Source: Bacillus sp. ISL-55
Lineage (GTDB): Bacteria > Bacillota > Bacilli > Bacillales > Cytobacillaceae
DNA length: 64,000 nt
Assembly (NCBI RefSeq): GCF_018613155.1
Contig: NZ_JAGGQU010000009.1
Span: 151,820-215,819 of the forward strand
Direction of reading: 5' to 3'
Of this stretch, positions 33,690-41,528 are shown piece after piece (the stretch's first letter is position 1; the number at the start of each line of letters is the position of its first letter). The position numbers and the translations under genes were made by a program. Under the pieces are notes generated by a model. That model had not been told where the DNA came from. It did no database searches and was given only the letters and a program-made list of their open reading frames with translations.

Positions 33690-34295
33690 TTAAAATCTGT
33701 TTATATACCAATCCCGGGCTGCCTCAACCTCACTTAGTGTCAATTGATGTCCGCTGTTCTCCCAATGCATTTCTACACTGGCATGAGCGCTGGACAACAA
33801 TGATTTCAATTCCTCCGACTCATGTGCCGGACAGATCGGGTCATTTTTTCCAGCAGCTAAGAAAACCTCTGTACCTGACAATTCCGGAAGGTCAATCCCT
33901 CTTCTAGGCACCATTGGGTGGTGGAGGATTGCTCCTTTAAGGGCATTCTTAAAATGAAAAAGCAGACTAGCAGCAATATTGGCACCATTTGAGTAACCAA
34001 TCGCTACTATGTGATCGCGGCTAAAACCGTATTTTTCCGATGCTTCATCAAGGAAATCATGCAACTCCTGCGTGCGGAAAATCAAATCTTTTTCATCAAA
34101 GACACCCTCAGCAAGCCTTCTGAAAAAACGCGGCATTCCATTTTCAAGGATATTCCCGCGAACACTTAATAAAGAAGCTTCCTGGTCAATCATGTTTGCT
34201 AAAGGGAGCAGATCATTTTCATTTCCACCTGTACCATGCAGCAATAATAAAGTTGGTTTGGATGTATTTGTTCCTTTTTTATAAATATGTTCCAT
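33690..34295 (-). CDS. mhqD: Alpha/beta hydrolase, MhqD-like
   Basis: A 201-residue carboxylesterase-type hydrolase. The nucleophile Ser is in GYSNGAN (S102), with Asp near D152 (AGKND) and His near H183 (NSGHQL). LLLLHGTGGNEND forms the oxyanion region. B. subtilis MhqD has the same size and is induced by quinones and diamide under MhqR. Here it directly follows a two-domain dioxygenase of MhqE/MhqO type, and a palindrome suited to MhqR precedes the pair. It probably hydrolyses an aromatic or ester product of the dioxygenase. Confidence 0.82.
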   Translation of the reverse strand: MEHIYKKGTNTSKPTLLLLHGTGGNENDLLPLANMIDQEASLLSVRGNILENGMPRFFRRLAEGVFDEKDLIFRTQELHDFLDEASEKYGFSRDHIVAIGYSNGANIAASLLFHFKNALKGAILHHPMVPRRGIDLPELSGTEVFLAAGKNDPICPAHESEELKSLLSSAHASVEMHWENSGHQLTLSEVEAARDWYINRF

Positions 34296-34322
34296 ATTAA
34301 CTCTCCTATCATTTTTAAAAAG

Positions 34323-35264
34323 CTATATATCTAACTCTTTTACTTCAATTGATTCTAAAGATTCTTCCAGTTCAGCTCGATATTTCTCATACTGTTGCGG
34401 AAGCATGAGCCTTTCACCCATCCTATCATGAGATTCATCAATGGCAAAGCCTGGAGGGTCAGTTGCTATTTCAAATAAGATTTCGCCATGCTCCCTGAAA
34501 TAAATCGCATTGAAATAATTCCTATCCTGAACCGGGGTTACTTTAAACCCATTTGCATCTATATGTCTTTTCCAATCAAGCTGATCACGATCGTCCACTG
34601 CTCTCCAGGCAATATGGTGGACTGTACCTATTCCCATCAAACCACTAATACCTTGAGTTGTTTTCAAGTCAATGATATTCCCAATTTCTCCTTGGGATTT
34701 AAACCTGATGAAGTCCCGATCTTCATCAATTCGGTCAAAGCCCATGATATTTTCCAACAATGCAGCTGTTTGCGGTGGATTTGAAGAAAAAAGTACAGCG
34801 CCTCCAAATCCCTTGATCGCTTCCGTTTTTGAAACTCCGCCAAACTCCCATGTATTCATTTTTCCTTCTTCTCGTTCTACAAATTCAAGTTTAAGGCCGT
34901 GTGGGTCATCGAAACTCAAGTACTGCTCACCAAAACGAGCCGTTCTTACCCAATCAATACCGAAGGCTGATAACCTGTTCTCCCAGAAGCGAAAAGCTCC
35001 TTCCGGTACTACATAGGTCGTGACCCCAACCTGGCCATCCCCGATTCTCCCTTTATATGAACCTGACCATGGAAAAAAAGTAATGATAGTGCCTGGTGTT
35101 CCTTCCTCATTTCCAAAATATAAATGATAGGTCTCAGGGTCATCAAAATTCATTGTTTTTTTCACTAAACGCAGGCCCAGTACACCTGCATAAAAATCAA
35201 CATTTTCTTGGGGGTTCCCTACGATTGCCGAAATATGATGGATACCAGCTGTTTGTTTCTTCAT
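34323..35264 (-). CDS. Ring-cleaving dioxygenase, VOC family (MhqE/MhqO-like)
   Basis: A 313-residue protein made of two VOC half-domains in tandem, the size of B. subtilis MhqE and MhqO. The first domain has GIHHISAIVG and later FDDPHGLKLEFVE; the second has GTVHHIAWRAVDD and HGEILFEIATDPPGF. His and Glu in these places serve as the Fe(II) site. It is thought to cleave hydroquinones or catechols and so detoxify quinone-like electrophiles. ATG at 35264 is preferred, with AGGTG about 9 bases upstream. It is transcribed from a strong promoter overlapped by an MhqR-type palindrome, ahead of the hydrolase gene. Confidence 0.82.
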   Translation of the reverse strand: MKKQTAGIHHISAIVGNPQENVDFYAGVLGLRLVKKTMNFDDPETYHLYFGNEEGTPGTIITFFPWSGSYKGRIGDGQVGVTTYVVPEGAFRFWENRLSAFGIDWVRTARFGEQYLSFDDPHGLKLEFVEREEGKMNTWEFGGVSKTEAIKGFGGAVLFSSNPPQTAALLENIMGFDRIDEDRDFIRFKSQGEIGNIIDLKTTQGISGLMGIGTVHHIAWRAVDDRDQLDWKRHIDANGFKVTPVQDRNYFNAIYFREHGEILFEIATDPPGFAIDESHDRMGERLMLPQQYEKYRAELEESLESIEVKELDI

Positions 35265-35310
35265 CCTGTTGTGCACCTGCCTTCTGTATACTCCGCTAAT
35301 CCTTTTTTTG

Positions 35311-35336
35311 CAATTATCTCGAATTCGAGATAATTG
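35311..35336. promoter_or_regulatory. MhqR-type operator (26-bp perfect palindrome)
   Basis: A perfect 26-bp inverted repeat with the core TATCTCGAATTCGAGATA. This core agrees with the MhqR operator known from B. subtilis mhqNOP and mhqED. It overlaps the -10 of the predicted promoter, so binding would block it. Confidence 0.85.
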
Positions 35337-35361
35337 TATAATTTAAAGTTGTTTATGTCAA
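35333..35361 (-). promoter_or_regulatory. Sigma-A promoter of the mhq-like operon
   Basis: On the minus strand TTGACA (35356-35361) and TACAAT (35333-35338) are spaced by 17 bases, a near-consensus promoter. The palindrome begins within its -10. Confidence 0.85.
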
Positions 35362-35478
35362 GATTCGCATATTAAGCAGGCTTGCCACCGATTCATATTT
35401 TACTGTTTTATCTATACGATTGAAGCAAATAAGTTTAAATACCTGAATTTCTCGTATAAAAGAGTGTTTCTATCTGCT

Positions 35479-35847
35479 TCAAATAGTATCAAAAGATAAA
35501 ATATAGGCGCTCACCGTAACAGCAATAACAATCAGTACAGCAGCAAGCCAAAAATTGGATACAAAAAATAATATCGATCCCATTATTGAAATCCACATAA
35601 GACTAAGACTTAACACTTTATTTTTTAAGGTAATACCATTTTTCTCGCGGAAATCCCTTATATACCCGCCTAACCATTTATTTCTGATCAGCTTTTGGTA
35701 AAGTTCATCTGAAGCCTTCACATAACAGGCTGCACCTAGTAGAATCAGCGGTGTGGTCGGCAAAAGAGGAACCACGATTCCGATCATTCCAAGGGCGATT
35801 GAAAGTGTACCGATAGTGATTAGTAAAGCCTTAACTGCGATGTTCAT
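35479..35847 (-). CDS. DUF454 (YbaN-like) membrane protein
   Basis: A 122-residue protein with about three to four membrane segments. The opening GIVVPLLPTTPLILLGAACYVKAS, then the charged LIRNKWLGGYIRDFREKNGI, are hallmarks of the DUF454 family. ATG at 35847 has GGGGGGATACACG upstream, and the frame before it lacks a site. The function of the family is unknown. It is a single gene. Confidence 0.85.
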   Translation of the reverse strand: MNIAVKALLITIGTLSIALGMIGIVVPLLPTTPLILLGAACYVKASDELYQKLIRNKWLGGYIRDFREKNGITLKNKVLSLSLMWISIMGSILFFVSNFWLAAVLIVIAVTVSAYILSFDTI

Positions 35848-36142
35848 CGTGTATCCCCCCTTTGTATACATTAAGCATTTTACAGGCCATTGTCTACTCA
35901 AATTGGTTGACAGGAATTCCAGACTCTATGTAACTCCTAATAAGCTTCCAGCCAAAGTCATAGGTAAAAATTTGAAAAAAGAGCCCTTAACAACAATGAC
36001 AAAATTATCCTATAATATAATGATGCTTTCAATACCTCCGAATGCATAGAAGAACAAAAACGACCGGTGAAGTTGTTCTTTCACTTTAATGCGCGGACCG
36101 AACACTTCATTCAGAAGGTACGCCAATAATACCGGGTAGACA
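35848..36142. other. Gene-free stretch before tandem array 3
   Basis: About 300 bases containing the promoter region of the DUF454 gene. An AAAGAGCCCTTAACAAC stretch resembles the dispersed type-2 repeat. No gene is seen. Confidence 0.4.
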
Positions 36143-36863
36143 AACGGACCTGCATCTTCAGACAGGTTTGGAGCAAATCAGCGAAAAGCTGTCCGAAGTA
36201 GAGCCATCTTCAGACAGGTTTGGAGAAAATCAACGGAAAGTTGTCCGAAGCAGGTGCATCTTCAGACAGGTTTGGAGAAAATCAACGGAAAGTTGTCCGA
36301 AGCAGGTGCATGTTCAGACAGATTTGGAGAAAATCAACGGAAAGTTGTCCGAAGTAGAGCCATCTTCAGACAGGTTTGAAGGAAACCAGCAAAAAGTTGT
36401 CCGAAGTAGAGCCACCTTCTGACAGGTTTGGAGGAAACAAACGAAAAGTTGTCCGAAGTTGGTGCACCTTCAGACAGGTTTGGAGGAAACAAACGAAAAG
36501 CTGTCCGAAGTAGGCGCATCTTCAGACAGGTTTGGTGCAAACCAACGAAAAGCTGTCCGAAGTAGAGCCACCTTCTGACAGGTTTGAAGGAAACCAGCAA
36601 AAAGTTGTCCGAAGTAGAGCCACCTTCTGACAGGTTTGAATGAAATCAACGGAAAGTTGTCCGAAGTAGAGCCACCTTCAGACAGGTTTGGAGGAAACCA
36701 GCGAAAAGTTGTCCGAAGTAGAGCCATCTTCAGACAGGTTTGGAGCAAACCAACAAAAAGTTGTCCGAAGTAGAGGCATCTTCAGACAGGTTTGGAGCAA
36801 ACCAACAAAAAGTTGTCCGAAGTAGAACCACCTTCTGACAGGTTTGGAGGAAACCAGCGAAAT
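36143..36863. repeat. Tandem hairpin array 3 (52-bp unit, about 14 copies)
   Basis: About 13.5 head-to-tail copies of a 52-bp unit. Each has CTTCAGACA and TGTCCGAAG as outer arms with one mismatch, and an inner hairpin GGTTT...AAACC. One copy near 36320 has GATTT with AAATC instead, a paired change. Open frames in it exist only because the unit lacks stops; none has a ribosome binding site. It lies between two minus-strand genes and is the longest of the three arrays. Confidence 0.9.
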
Positions 36864-36882
36864 AATCTTAATAAACAAACAA

Positions 36883-36905
36883 AAGCTGCTCCCAAAGGAA
36901 CAGCG
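36883..36905 (-). terminator. Terminator of the 90-residue protein gene
   Basis: On the minus strand GCTGTTCC pairs with GGGAGCAGC, including one G-T pair, followed by TTTTG. It lies just past the stop codon at 36909 and between this gene and array 3. Confidence 0.65.
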
Positions 36906-36908
36906 GAA

Positions 36909-37181
36909 TTATTTAGGAGTTATTGAATGTCTTGTATAGTAATGGCTATATCTATAGAAGAATTCTACAATCGTCTCTCTTCCTTCGACGGTAAGTGTGT
37001 AAATAGTTTTGGTGGATTCCGATTTTTTATCGAAATCAACTCCATGTTCTACGACATATTCTTCTAAATATGACTCGATTTCATTCTTCTTAATTGTAAT
37101 AGGAGTTTCCGAAAGTAATTTTTGCTTCTCTTGCACAAAAGTATCAATATATGAACCTATTTCATGGTTGTTTATACTCAT
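36909..37181 (-). CDS. Hypothetical protein (90 aa)
   Basis: A small soluble protein with an acidic, helix-prone N-terminal half (IDTFVQEKQKLLSE, IESYLEEYVVEHGV) and a C-terminal KTIYTLTVEGRETIVEFFYRYSHYY. ATG at 37181 is preceded by a weak AAGGA-type site. I do not recognise a family. It has its own terminator and a separate terminator hairpin upstream of it (37231-37278). A membrane segment or Cys motif is absent. Confidence 0.55.
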   Translation of the reverse strand: MSINNHEIGSYIDTFVQEKQKLLSETPITIKKNEIESYLEEYVVEHGVDFDKKSESTKTIYTLTVEGRETIVEFFYRYSHYYTRHSITPK

Positions 37182-37230
37182 ATTAATGAAGGATCATTCC
37201 TTTCCAATCAAATTACCCAATAATTTACAA

Positions 37231-37278
37231 TAAAAAAAGTCAGAAAAGGATCAATACGCTTTAATCCTTTTCTGACTT
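37231..37278 (-). terminator. Terminator downstream of the DUF2294 gene
   Basis: A 15-bp stem (AAGTCAGAAAAGGAT with ATCCTTTTCTGACTT) and, on the minus strand, a following T7 run. It sits about 175 bases after the DUF2294 stop codon. Confidence 0.75.
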
Positions 37279-37453
37279 ATGATCTGGTTCTATGCCCATT
37301 CATTGCTATCAGATTAGTATATTTAGTTATTCACGGTTAAGTCACTATAAGGTATGTTCTTTTCTTTTTCAAATAAGCAAGGTTAAGAGTTTTAACCTTT
37401 ACCCTATTTAGTATAGTAACATTGTGTCATAAATAAATCAATAGGAACTTCTG
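37279..37453. other. Gene-free stretch
   Basis: About 175 AT-rich bases between the DUF2294 gene and its terminator. No gene or repeat is seen. Confidence 0.4.
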
Positions 37454-38137
37454 TCAAGGCTTTAGAATAAACAAAGTGTAACTTTTGTCCTTATCAAAAT
37501 TCCAGTCCACAAAGTAATCCGTTATTTTGGCATTTAAGTACTTTTCATAGGAACTTCTATGCTGATTAATCACTTTCTTTTCCAGCTTTCTTTTTGCAAT
37601 CTTCAGCGTTTCTTGAAACCCTAATTGAATAAATTCTTTTTCAAGGCTTATTAATATGCCGTGGCGTACGATCATAAGCGTCCGCTCATTAAGTAACTTA
37701 GAGTAGGTTTCTTCTGGAGCTTTCTGAATTTCCATGCTTAATTCTATGGTTTCCTGTTCTACAAGGTTTTTATTGTTATATGCGTTAAAATTATATGGCA
37801 GGTCTTTTTCAAAAATGAATAATAACATTCCAGATTTTTCATCTAGATTCCAGTCATAGTAAAATTCTTTTATCTTATCTTTTGTATTTAATTCGATATA
37901 GGATTTGATTTCTTCTTCAAGCGTGTCCATCATCAGATCTCTGGTCTTTTGAACATAGACGCTTTGCTGATTAGTTATTAGAGTATTCTCCATCGTGGAC
38001 AAAAAGTTGGTAATATAGATTGTTACGAAAGGCTTCGAGACGTTACAAAACACATTACCTGGTCCACGGCCAAAATTCTCTCTTAATAACTTCCCAATGT
38101 ATCCACTGATTTCTTTTTCAAGCATCGCTACTTCCAT
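37454..38137 (-). CDS. Protein with tandem DUF2294-like domains
   Basis: A 227-residue soluble protein. The first half starts EKEISGYIGKLLRENFGRGPGNVF with PFVTIYITNFLS and, later, FYYDWNLDEKSGMLLFIFE, the pattern I know from DUF2294 proteins. The second half ends DYFVDWNFDKDKSYTLFI, a degenerate copy of the same ending. ATG at 38137 has GAGGTATATT upstream. The function is unknown; the family is sometimes linked to Na+-translocating decarboxylases or to spore genes, which I cannot confirm. Confidence 0.75.
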   Translation of the reverse strand: MEVAMLEKEISGYIGKLLRENFGRGPGNVFCNVSKPFVTIYITNFLSTMENTLITNQQSVYVQKTRDLMMDTLEEEIKSYIELNTKDKIKEFYYDWNLDEKSGMLLFIFEKDLPYNFNAYNNKNLVEQETIELSMEIQKAPEETYSKLLNERTLMIVRHGILISLEKEFIQLGFQETLKIAKRKLEKKVINQHRSSYEKYLNAKITDYFVDWNFDKDKSYTLFILKP

Positions 38138-38321
38138 AATATACCTCACTATGCAATTTAATCCTCTTTATCTATTCCCTAATCGAATACTGGCAAAACC
38201 ATGAATACCTCGTGCTTAATTTAGAACTAAACTTCAGATTTATGTATAAATCAATAAAGGTTTATCGTTATATTTAAAGCTTGCTTCGGGCATATTATCA
38301 GAAAGTAAAGGGGGACATATC

Positions 38322-39329
38322 TTGAATAGCACTCATAATTCCATCAAGATGACAGCTGCTGAGATTTCTTACCTTTGGACAACCTATCTGTCAGATACGA
38401 TGTCTATATGCGTATTTAAATATTTCCTTCAGCATATAGACAATTCTGATATCAAAGCACTTGTTAAACATGCGCTTGATTTGTCGTATCAGCATGTGGA
38501 GATAATCAATGAATTGTTCGTTCATGAGCGAATAGCGGTTCCTCAGGGATTTACTGATCAGGATGTAAATCTTAAAGCAGAGAGATTGTTTTCTGATATT
38601 TTTTACCTGAAATACATAAAAAACATGGCTGGCGGCGGTTTACTCGGTTACAGCAGGATGCTTCCAAATATATATCGTGAAGATATAAAGAGCTTTTACA
38701 TGAAAGCATTGACTTCCTCAATGGAGCTGGAACATGAAGCGACCTTACTTCTATTGGAAAAAGGGCTTGCTACACGTCCCCCCTTCATTCCTTATCCCGA
38801 TAAGGTGGAATTCATCCAAAAACAATCTTTTTTCCTCGAGGGTCTGGGCCGAAGAGCAGCTTTATCTGGAACTGAAGTAACTCACCTTCACTTTAATATT
38901 GAAACAAATCAGTTAGGTGCGGCGATTTCAACTGGTTTCAGTCAGACAGCCCAAAACAAGAAGGCACGGAATTATTTTATTAGAGGAAAGGAAATCGCGC
39001 TAAAACATATTAATGTTTTTAGGGATTATCTAGAGAAGGACTCCCTGCCTGCCCCTGCCGGTATTGAACAAGAAGTCACTGAATCGACCTTACCTGTTTT
39101 CACTGATAAATTAATGATGTTTCATTTCAGCGTGATGATTTATGCTGGTATAGGCAATTATGGAATTGCCATTTCCGAGAGTCAAAGAAGCGACCTTGTG
39201 ATCGATTATTCGCGATTGAACGCAGAAATCCTCAAGTATTCCGAAGACGGGATCAATATTATGGTTGCAAATGGATGGCTCGAACAGCCACCATTATCAG
39301 TTGACAGACAAAATCTTTCAAAAAAATAG
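38322..39329 (+). CDS. DUF3231 family protein (two ferritin-like helical repeats)
   Basis: A 335-residue all-helical protein. Two similar halves each carry a conserved EISYLWTTYLSDTMS-type start and later HFSVMIYAGIGNYG, fitting DUF3231, a Bacillus-specific helical family often seen in two tandem copies. Most members are soluble, and some are reported from spores. TTG at 38322 has AAAGGGGGAC upstream. It is a single gene with a terminator. Confidence 0.8.
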   Translation: MNSTHNSIKMTAAEISYLWTTYLSDTMSICVFKYFLQHIDNSDIKALVKHALDLSYQHVEIINELFVHERIAVPQGFTDQDVNLKAERLFSDIFYLKYIKNMAGGGLLGYSRMLPNIYREDIKSFYMKALTSSMELEHEATLLLLEKGLATRPPFIPYPDKVEFIQKQSFFLEGLGRRAALSGTEVTHLHFNIETNQLGAAISTGFSQTAQNKKARNYFIRGKEIALKHINVFRDYLEKDSLPAPAGIEQEVTESTLPVFTDKLMMFHFSVMIYAGIGNYGIAISESQRSDLVIDYSRLNAEILKYSEDGINIMVANGWLEQPPLSVDRQNLSKK

Positions 39330-39334
39330 TGAAT

Positions 39335-39362
39335 AAAAAAAGCACCCAGTGGGTGTTTTTTT
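39335..39362 (+). terminator. Terminator of the DUF3231 gene
   Basis: CACCC pairs with GGGTG across AGT inside an A-run/T-run (AAAAAAAGCACCC...GGGTGTTTTTTT). It may act in both directions with the ATL gene. Confidence 0.7.
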
Positions 39363-39376
39363 ACGGATTCTATCCA

Positions 39377-39697
39377 TTAATAAATTTCAGAATCAATATG
39401 CCATAAATAGCTATTAAGTGGCAGGGATCTTTCTGTATTAAATTGGATTCCCTCGGATTCTAGCAACAGTTTCTGTGTGATGAACATTGCTTCATCCCTG
39501 AAGCCAATTTCTCCTTTTGAATTAATCACTCTATGCCATGGAAGACCATATTTTTCTGACATCGAATGAAGTATTCGGACAACTTGTCTTGCTGCTCTTG
39601 GGCTTCCAGCCGCTCTTGCTATTTGTCCATATGTCATCACTTTACCATATGGGATTGATTGTATAATTCTTATTACGTTATTTGAAAAACTGGTCAT
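39377..39697 (-). CDS. Alkyltransferase-like protein (MGMT family, active Cys replaced)
   Basis: A 106-residue protein with the DNA-binding fold of O6-alkylguanine transferases (IPYGKVMTYGQIARAAGSPRAARQVVR). The active-site motif PCHRV is PWHRV here (W54), so it cannot accept an alkyl group. This is the signature of alkyltransferase-like (ATL) proteins, which bind and flag O6-alkylguanine for nucleotide excision repair. ATG at 39697 has GGAAGCGGAATA upstream. Confidence 0.9.
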   Translation of the reverse strand: MTSFSNNVIRIIQSIPYGKVMTYGQIARAAGSPRAARQVVRILHSMSEKYGLPWHRVINSKGEIGFRDEAMFITQKLLLESEGIQFNTERSLPLNSYLWHIDSEIY

Positions 39698-39720
39698 TAT
39701 TCCGCTTCCTTTTCAACAAA

Positions 39721-39768
39721 GGTTTTTTCGTAAAGATGGTTATTAAAATCCTAAAGCCGACTTAGTGT
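39721..39768. repeat. Dispersed repeat, type 2, copy 2
   Basis: Begins GGTTTTTTCGTAAAGATGG and contains CCTAAAGCCGACTTAG. It aligns with 6721-6768 over about 45 bases with a 3-base insertion and small gaps. Confidence 0.4.
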
Positions 39769-39874
39769 AATATTACCCATTTTGCAGGATTAAAATATGT
39801 TTGCATGCTATTTTTTCAATAAAGAAGGAATATAGAACAAATTTTGAGAAAAGAGCCTCTACCAAACAATATAT

Positions 39875-39908
39875 CATAAAAATCCCTGGCCTTAGGTCAG
39901 GGATTTTT
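39875..39908 (-). terminator. Terminator of the CBO0543-like gene
   Basis: AAAAATCCCTG pairs with CAGGGATTTTT over a short loop with a central CCTTAGG. It follows the stop codon at 39910 on the minus strand. Confidence 0.75.
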
Positions 39909-39909
39909 A

Positions 39910-40518
39910 TCACTTAGAAGAATAAGATTTAAATTTTTTTATGATTGCCCAGCACATGATTCCTATTAACCAGTAAATCGGAAATGAATAAATATGTTTC
40001 CAGGTAATTTCTTTATAAATCCCCAGGTAAACCATGAATGGTTCTGCAATAAAAGCCAGGAAAAGGGATAACACACCAGTAGCGATAAAAAACTTTTTAA
40101 ATGACGTACTGAATTTTTGATAGACCATCATAAAAGGGATTATCACGACTCCCACATCATATGGATATAGCTGCGGATTTAAATATGGTGTGAGTCTTAC
40201 TGGATATGTCCATACCATAGCATTGCTTCCAATTGAATCCAGGAAGATGGCTGTTACGCCATAAAATAAACCAAATGCCGTATTTTCGACTAGCCTTGTT
40301 TTATCAACCCGTATCCACCAGACGATGGCGGGGACGATGGAAATAACCAAGAGAAACCACCATTTATAAGTAAGGAAGTTATTTTCATACCAATATGTCC
40401 TTAATACCTTATGATATTTCGCCTCAGCATCTAATAATTCCTGCAGCGAGATGGACGTTAAAATCATCAAATAATCATTCAATTGGGATCCTATTGCACC
40501 CAACATTGAAAAAAGCAT
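39910..40518 (-). CDS. CBO0543-type integral membrane protein
   Basis: A 202-residue protein with about five hydrophobic segments. It has YKWWFLLVISIVPAIVWWIRVDKTRL and a later LFYGVTAIFLDSIGSN, the pattern of the CBO0543 family of Firmicutes. The function is unknown. ATG at 40518 has AAAGGGTGTGATAAT upstream. It is a single gene. Confidence 0.7.
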   Translation of the reverse strand: MLFSMLGAIGSQLNDYLMILTSISLQELLDAEAKYHKVLRTYWYENNFLTYKWWFLLVISIVPAIVWWIRVDKTRLVENTAFGLFYGVTAIFLDSIGSNAMVWTYPVRLTPYLNPQLYPYDVGVVIIPFMMVYQKFSTSFKKFFIATGVLSLFLAFIAEPFMVYLGIYKEITWKHIYSFPIYWLIGIMCWAIIKKFKSYSSK

Positions 40519-40575
40519 ATTATCACACCCTTTGTATATAGAGTGTGATTTTTGCTCCTAAATATGTAAATACAG

Positions 40576-40857
40576 CTAATTTTGATGTTTGATTTCTTTA
40601 TACATCTCGATGAGCCGATCCGGCTTTTCATCTGTACAGTAGGAATACACTCCTCTTGTTGTATGGAGATAAAGAAAGCCTGTCCTTCCTGACATTTCCT
40701 TAAAAGTAATATCTAATATGTCGCGCAGATGAAAAATGTCAGAAGCTGTGGTAATCCTGTCATGATACATTTTTAAGAATTGTTCGTTTTCTTCATAAAC
40801 TTGTTCATTATCTTTAATCCTGCGATCCACTTTCCAGTAACTATGCGAACAAAGCAT
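40576..40857 (-). CDS. Hypothetical protein (93 aa) with a small beta-rich C-terminal part
   Basis: A 93-residue soluble protein. The N-terminus is helix-prone and charged (DNEQVYEENEQFLKMYHDRI). The second half, ILDITFKEMSGRTGFLYLHT followed by GVYSYCTDEKPDRLIEMYKEI, has alternating strands and a final helix, like a small PH-type domain. I do not recognise a named family. ATG at 40857 has GGGAGGGAG upstream. The gene lies divergent to the small metallopeptidase gene. Confidence 0.6.
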   Translation of the reverse strand: MLCSHSYWKVDRRIKDNEQVYEENEQFLKMYHDRITTASDIFHLRDILDITFKEMSGRTGFLYLHTTRGVYSYCTDEKPDRLIEMYKEIKHQN

Positions 40858-40973
40858 TCACAGCTCCCTCCCTTCTGATCAATTTCGCATCAATTTATTT
40901 TACACATGTTGTTTAACAATAACTAATATATTTAACAATAATAACAGGACTTCATTCTCTGAGGAGGAATTTT

Positions 40974-41435
40974 TTGAAATGCATCGGTGAACTTTTGGAT
41001 CAGGAGAAGTACCGGGTCAATGGAAAAATTGCCATCATCGAAAATAAGGAGGCCGTATTAAAGATTTTTGGGTTTAGGAATGGAAAATGGCTTGATTTAT
41101 GGGATATTGATTCACGGATTCTGACTCTGTTTTATAAATCTTATGAAACTGAATTCGATTGGTTCATCGTTGTCTATGACTACCAAGCTTTCTGCGTCGA
41201 CAAAGATATAAAAGAAGCGATTATCTGGCATGAACTTGGTCATATTGAGTATCCGGTACTAGAACAACAACTGAGTATAGAAAGTGAAATTCAATGCGAT
41301 GGGCTTGCGATCAAGAACGGGCACCAGGAAGGCATTCGTAAAATATTGAATCTTACTATGAAAATGGCCAAAACACTTAACCATGAAATTTTAACTCATA
41401 TTACTTTCGAAAGGCAAATGAAACTGCCTTTCTAA
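40974..41435 (+). CDS. Small HELGH-motif putative zinc peptidase
   Basis: A 153-residue protein. The helix AIIWHELGHIEYP has the zinc-binding HExxH pattern (H86, E87, H90). ESEIQCDGLA 10-15 residues later could supply the third ligand, with Glu near residue 105. There is no signal peptide or membrane segment. The surrounding fold resembles ImmA/IrrE- or SprT-like minimal metallopeptidases but is too divergent to assign. TTG at 40974 has GAGGAGGA upstream. The gene lies alone, divergent from a small hypothetical. Confidence 0.6.
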   Translation: MKCIGELLDQEKYRVNGKIAIIENKEAVLKIFGFRNGKWLDLWDIDSRILTLFYKSYETEFDWFIVVYDYQAFCVDKDIKEAIIWHELGHIEYPVLEQQLSIESEIQCDGLAIKNGHQEGIRKILNLTMKMAKTLNHEILTHITFERQMKLPF

Positions 41436-41496
41436 GAATGACCAGCCACTCCTGTTAAGTACTTCGCCAAAATAAATATTGCTACTGTTTTAATCA

Positions 41497-41526
41497 AAGA
41501 GACCCGCCAAAACGGCGGGTCTTTTT
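41497..41526. terminator. Bidirectional terminator after ppc
   Basis: GACCCGCC pairs with GGCGGGTC with A-T extensions on both sides and a run of T after it. It lies just beyond the ppc stop codon (41529). Confidence 0.85.
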
Positions 41527-41528
41527 GA

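Noticed and set aside
36168..36878. Open reading frames across array 3 on both strands, encoding repeated peptides
   Set aside because: They exist because the 52-bp unit lacks stop codons in some frames. 52 is not a multiple of three, so the peptide frame shifts from unit to unit. No ribosome binding site or conserved start is present.
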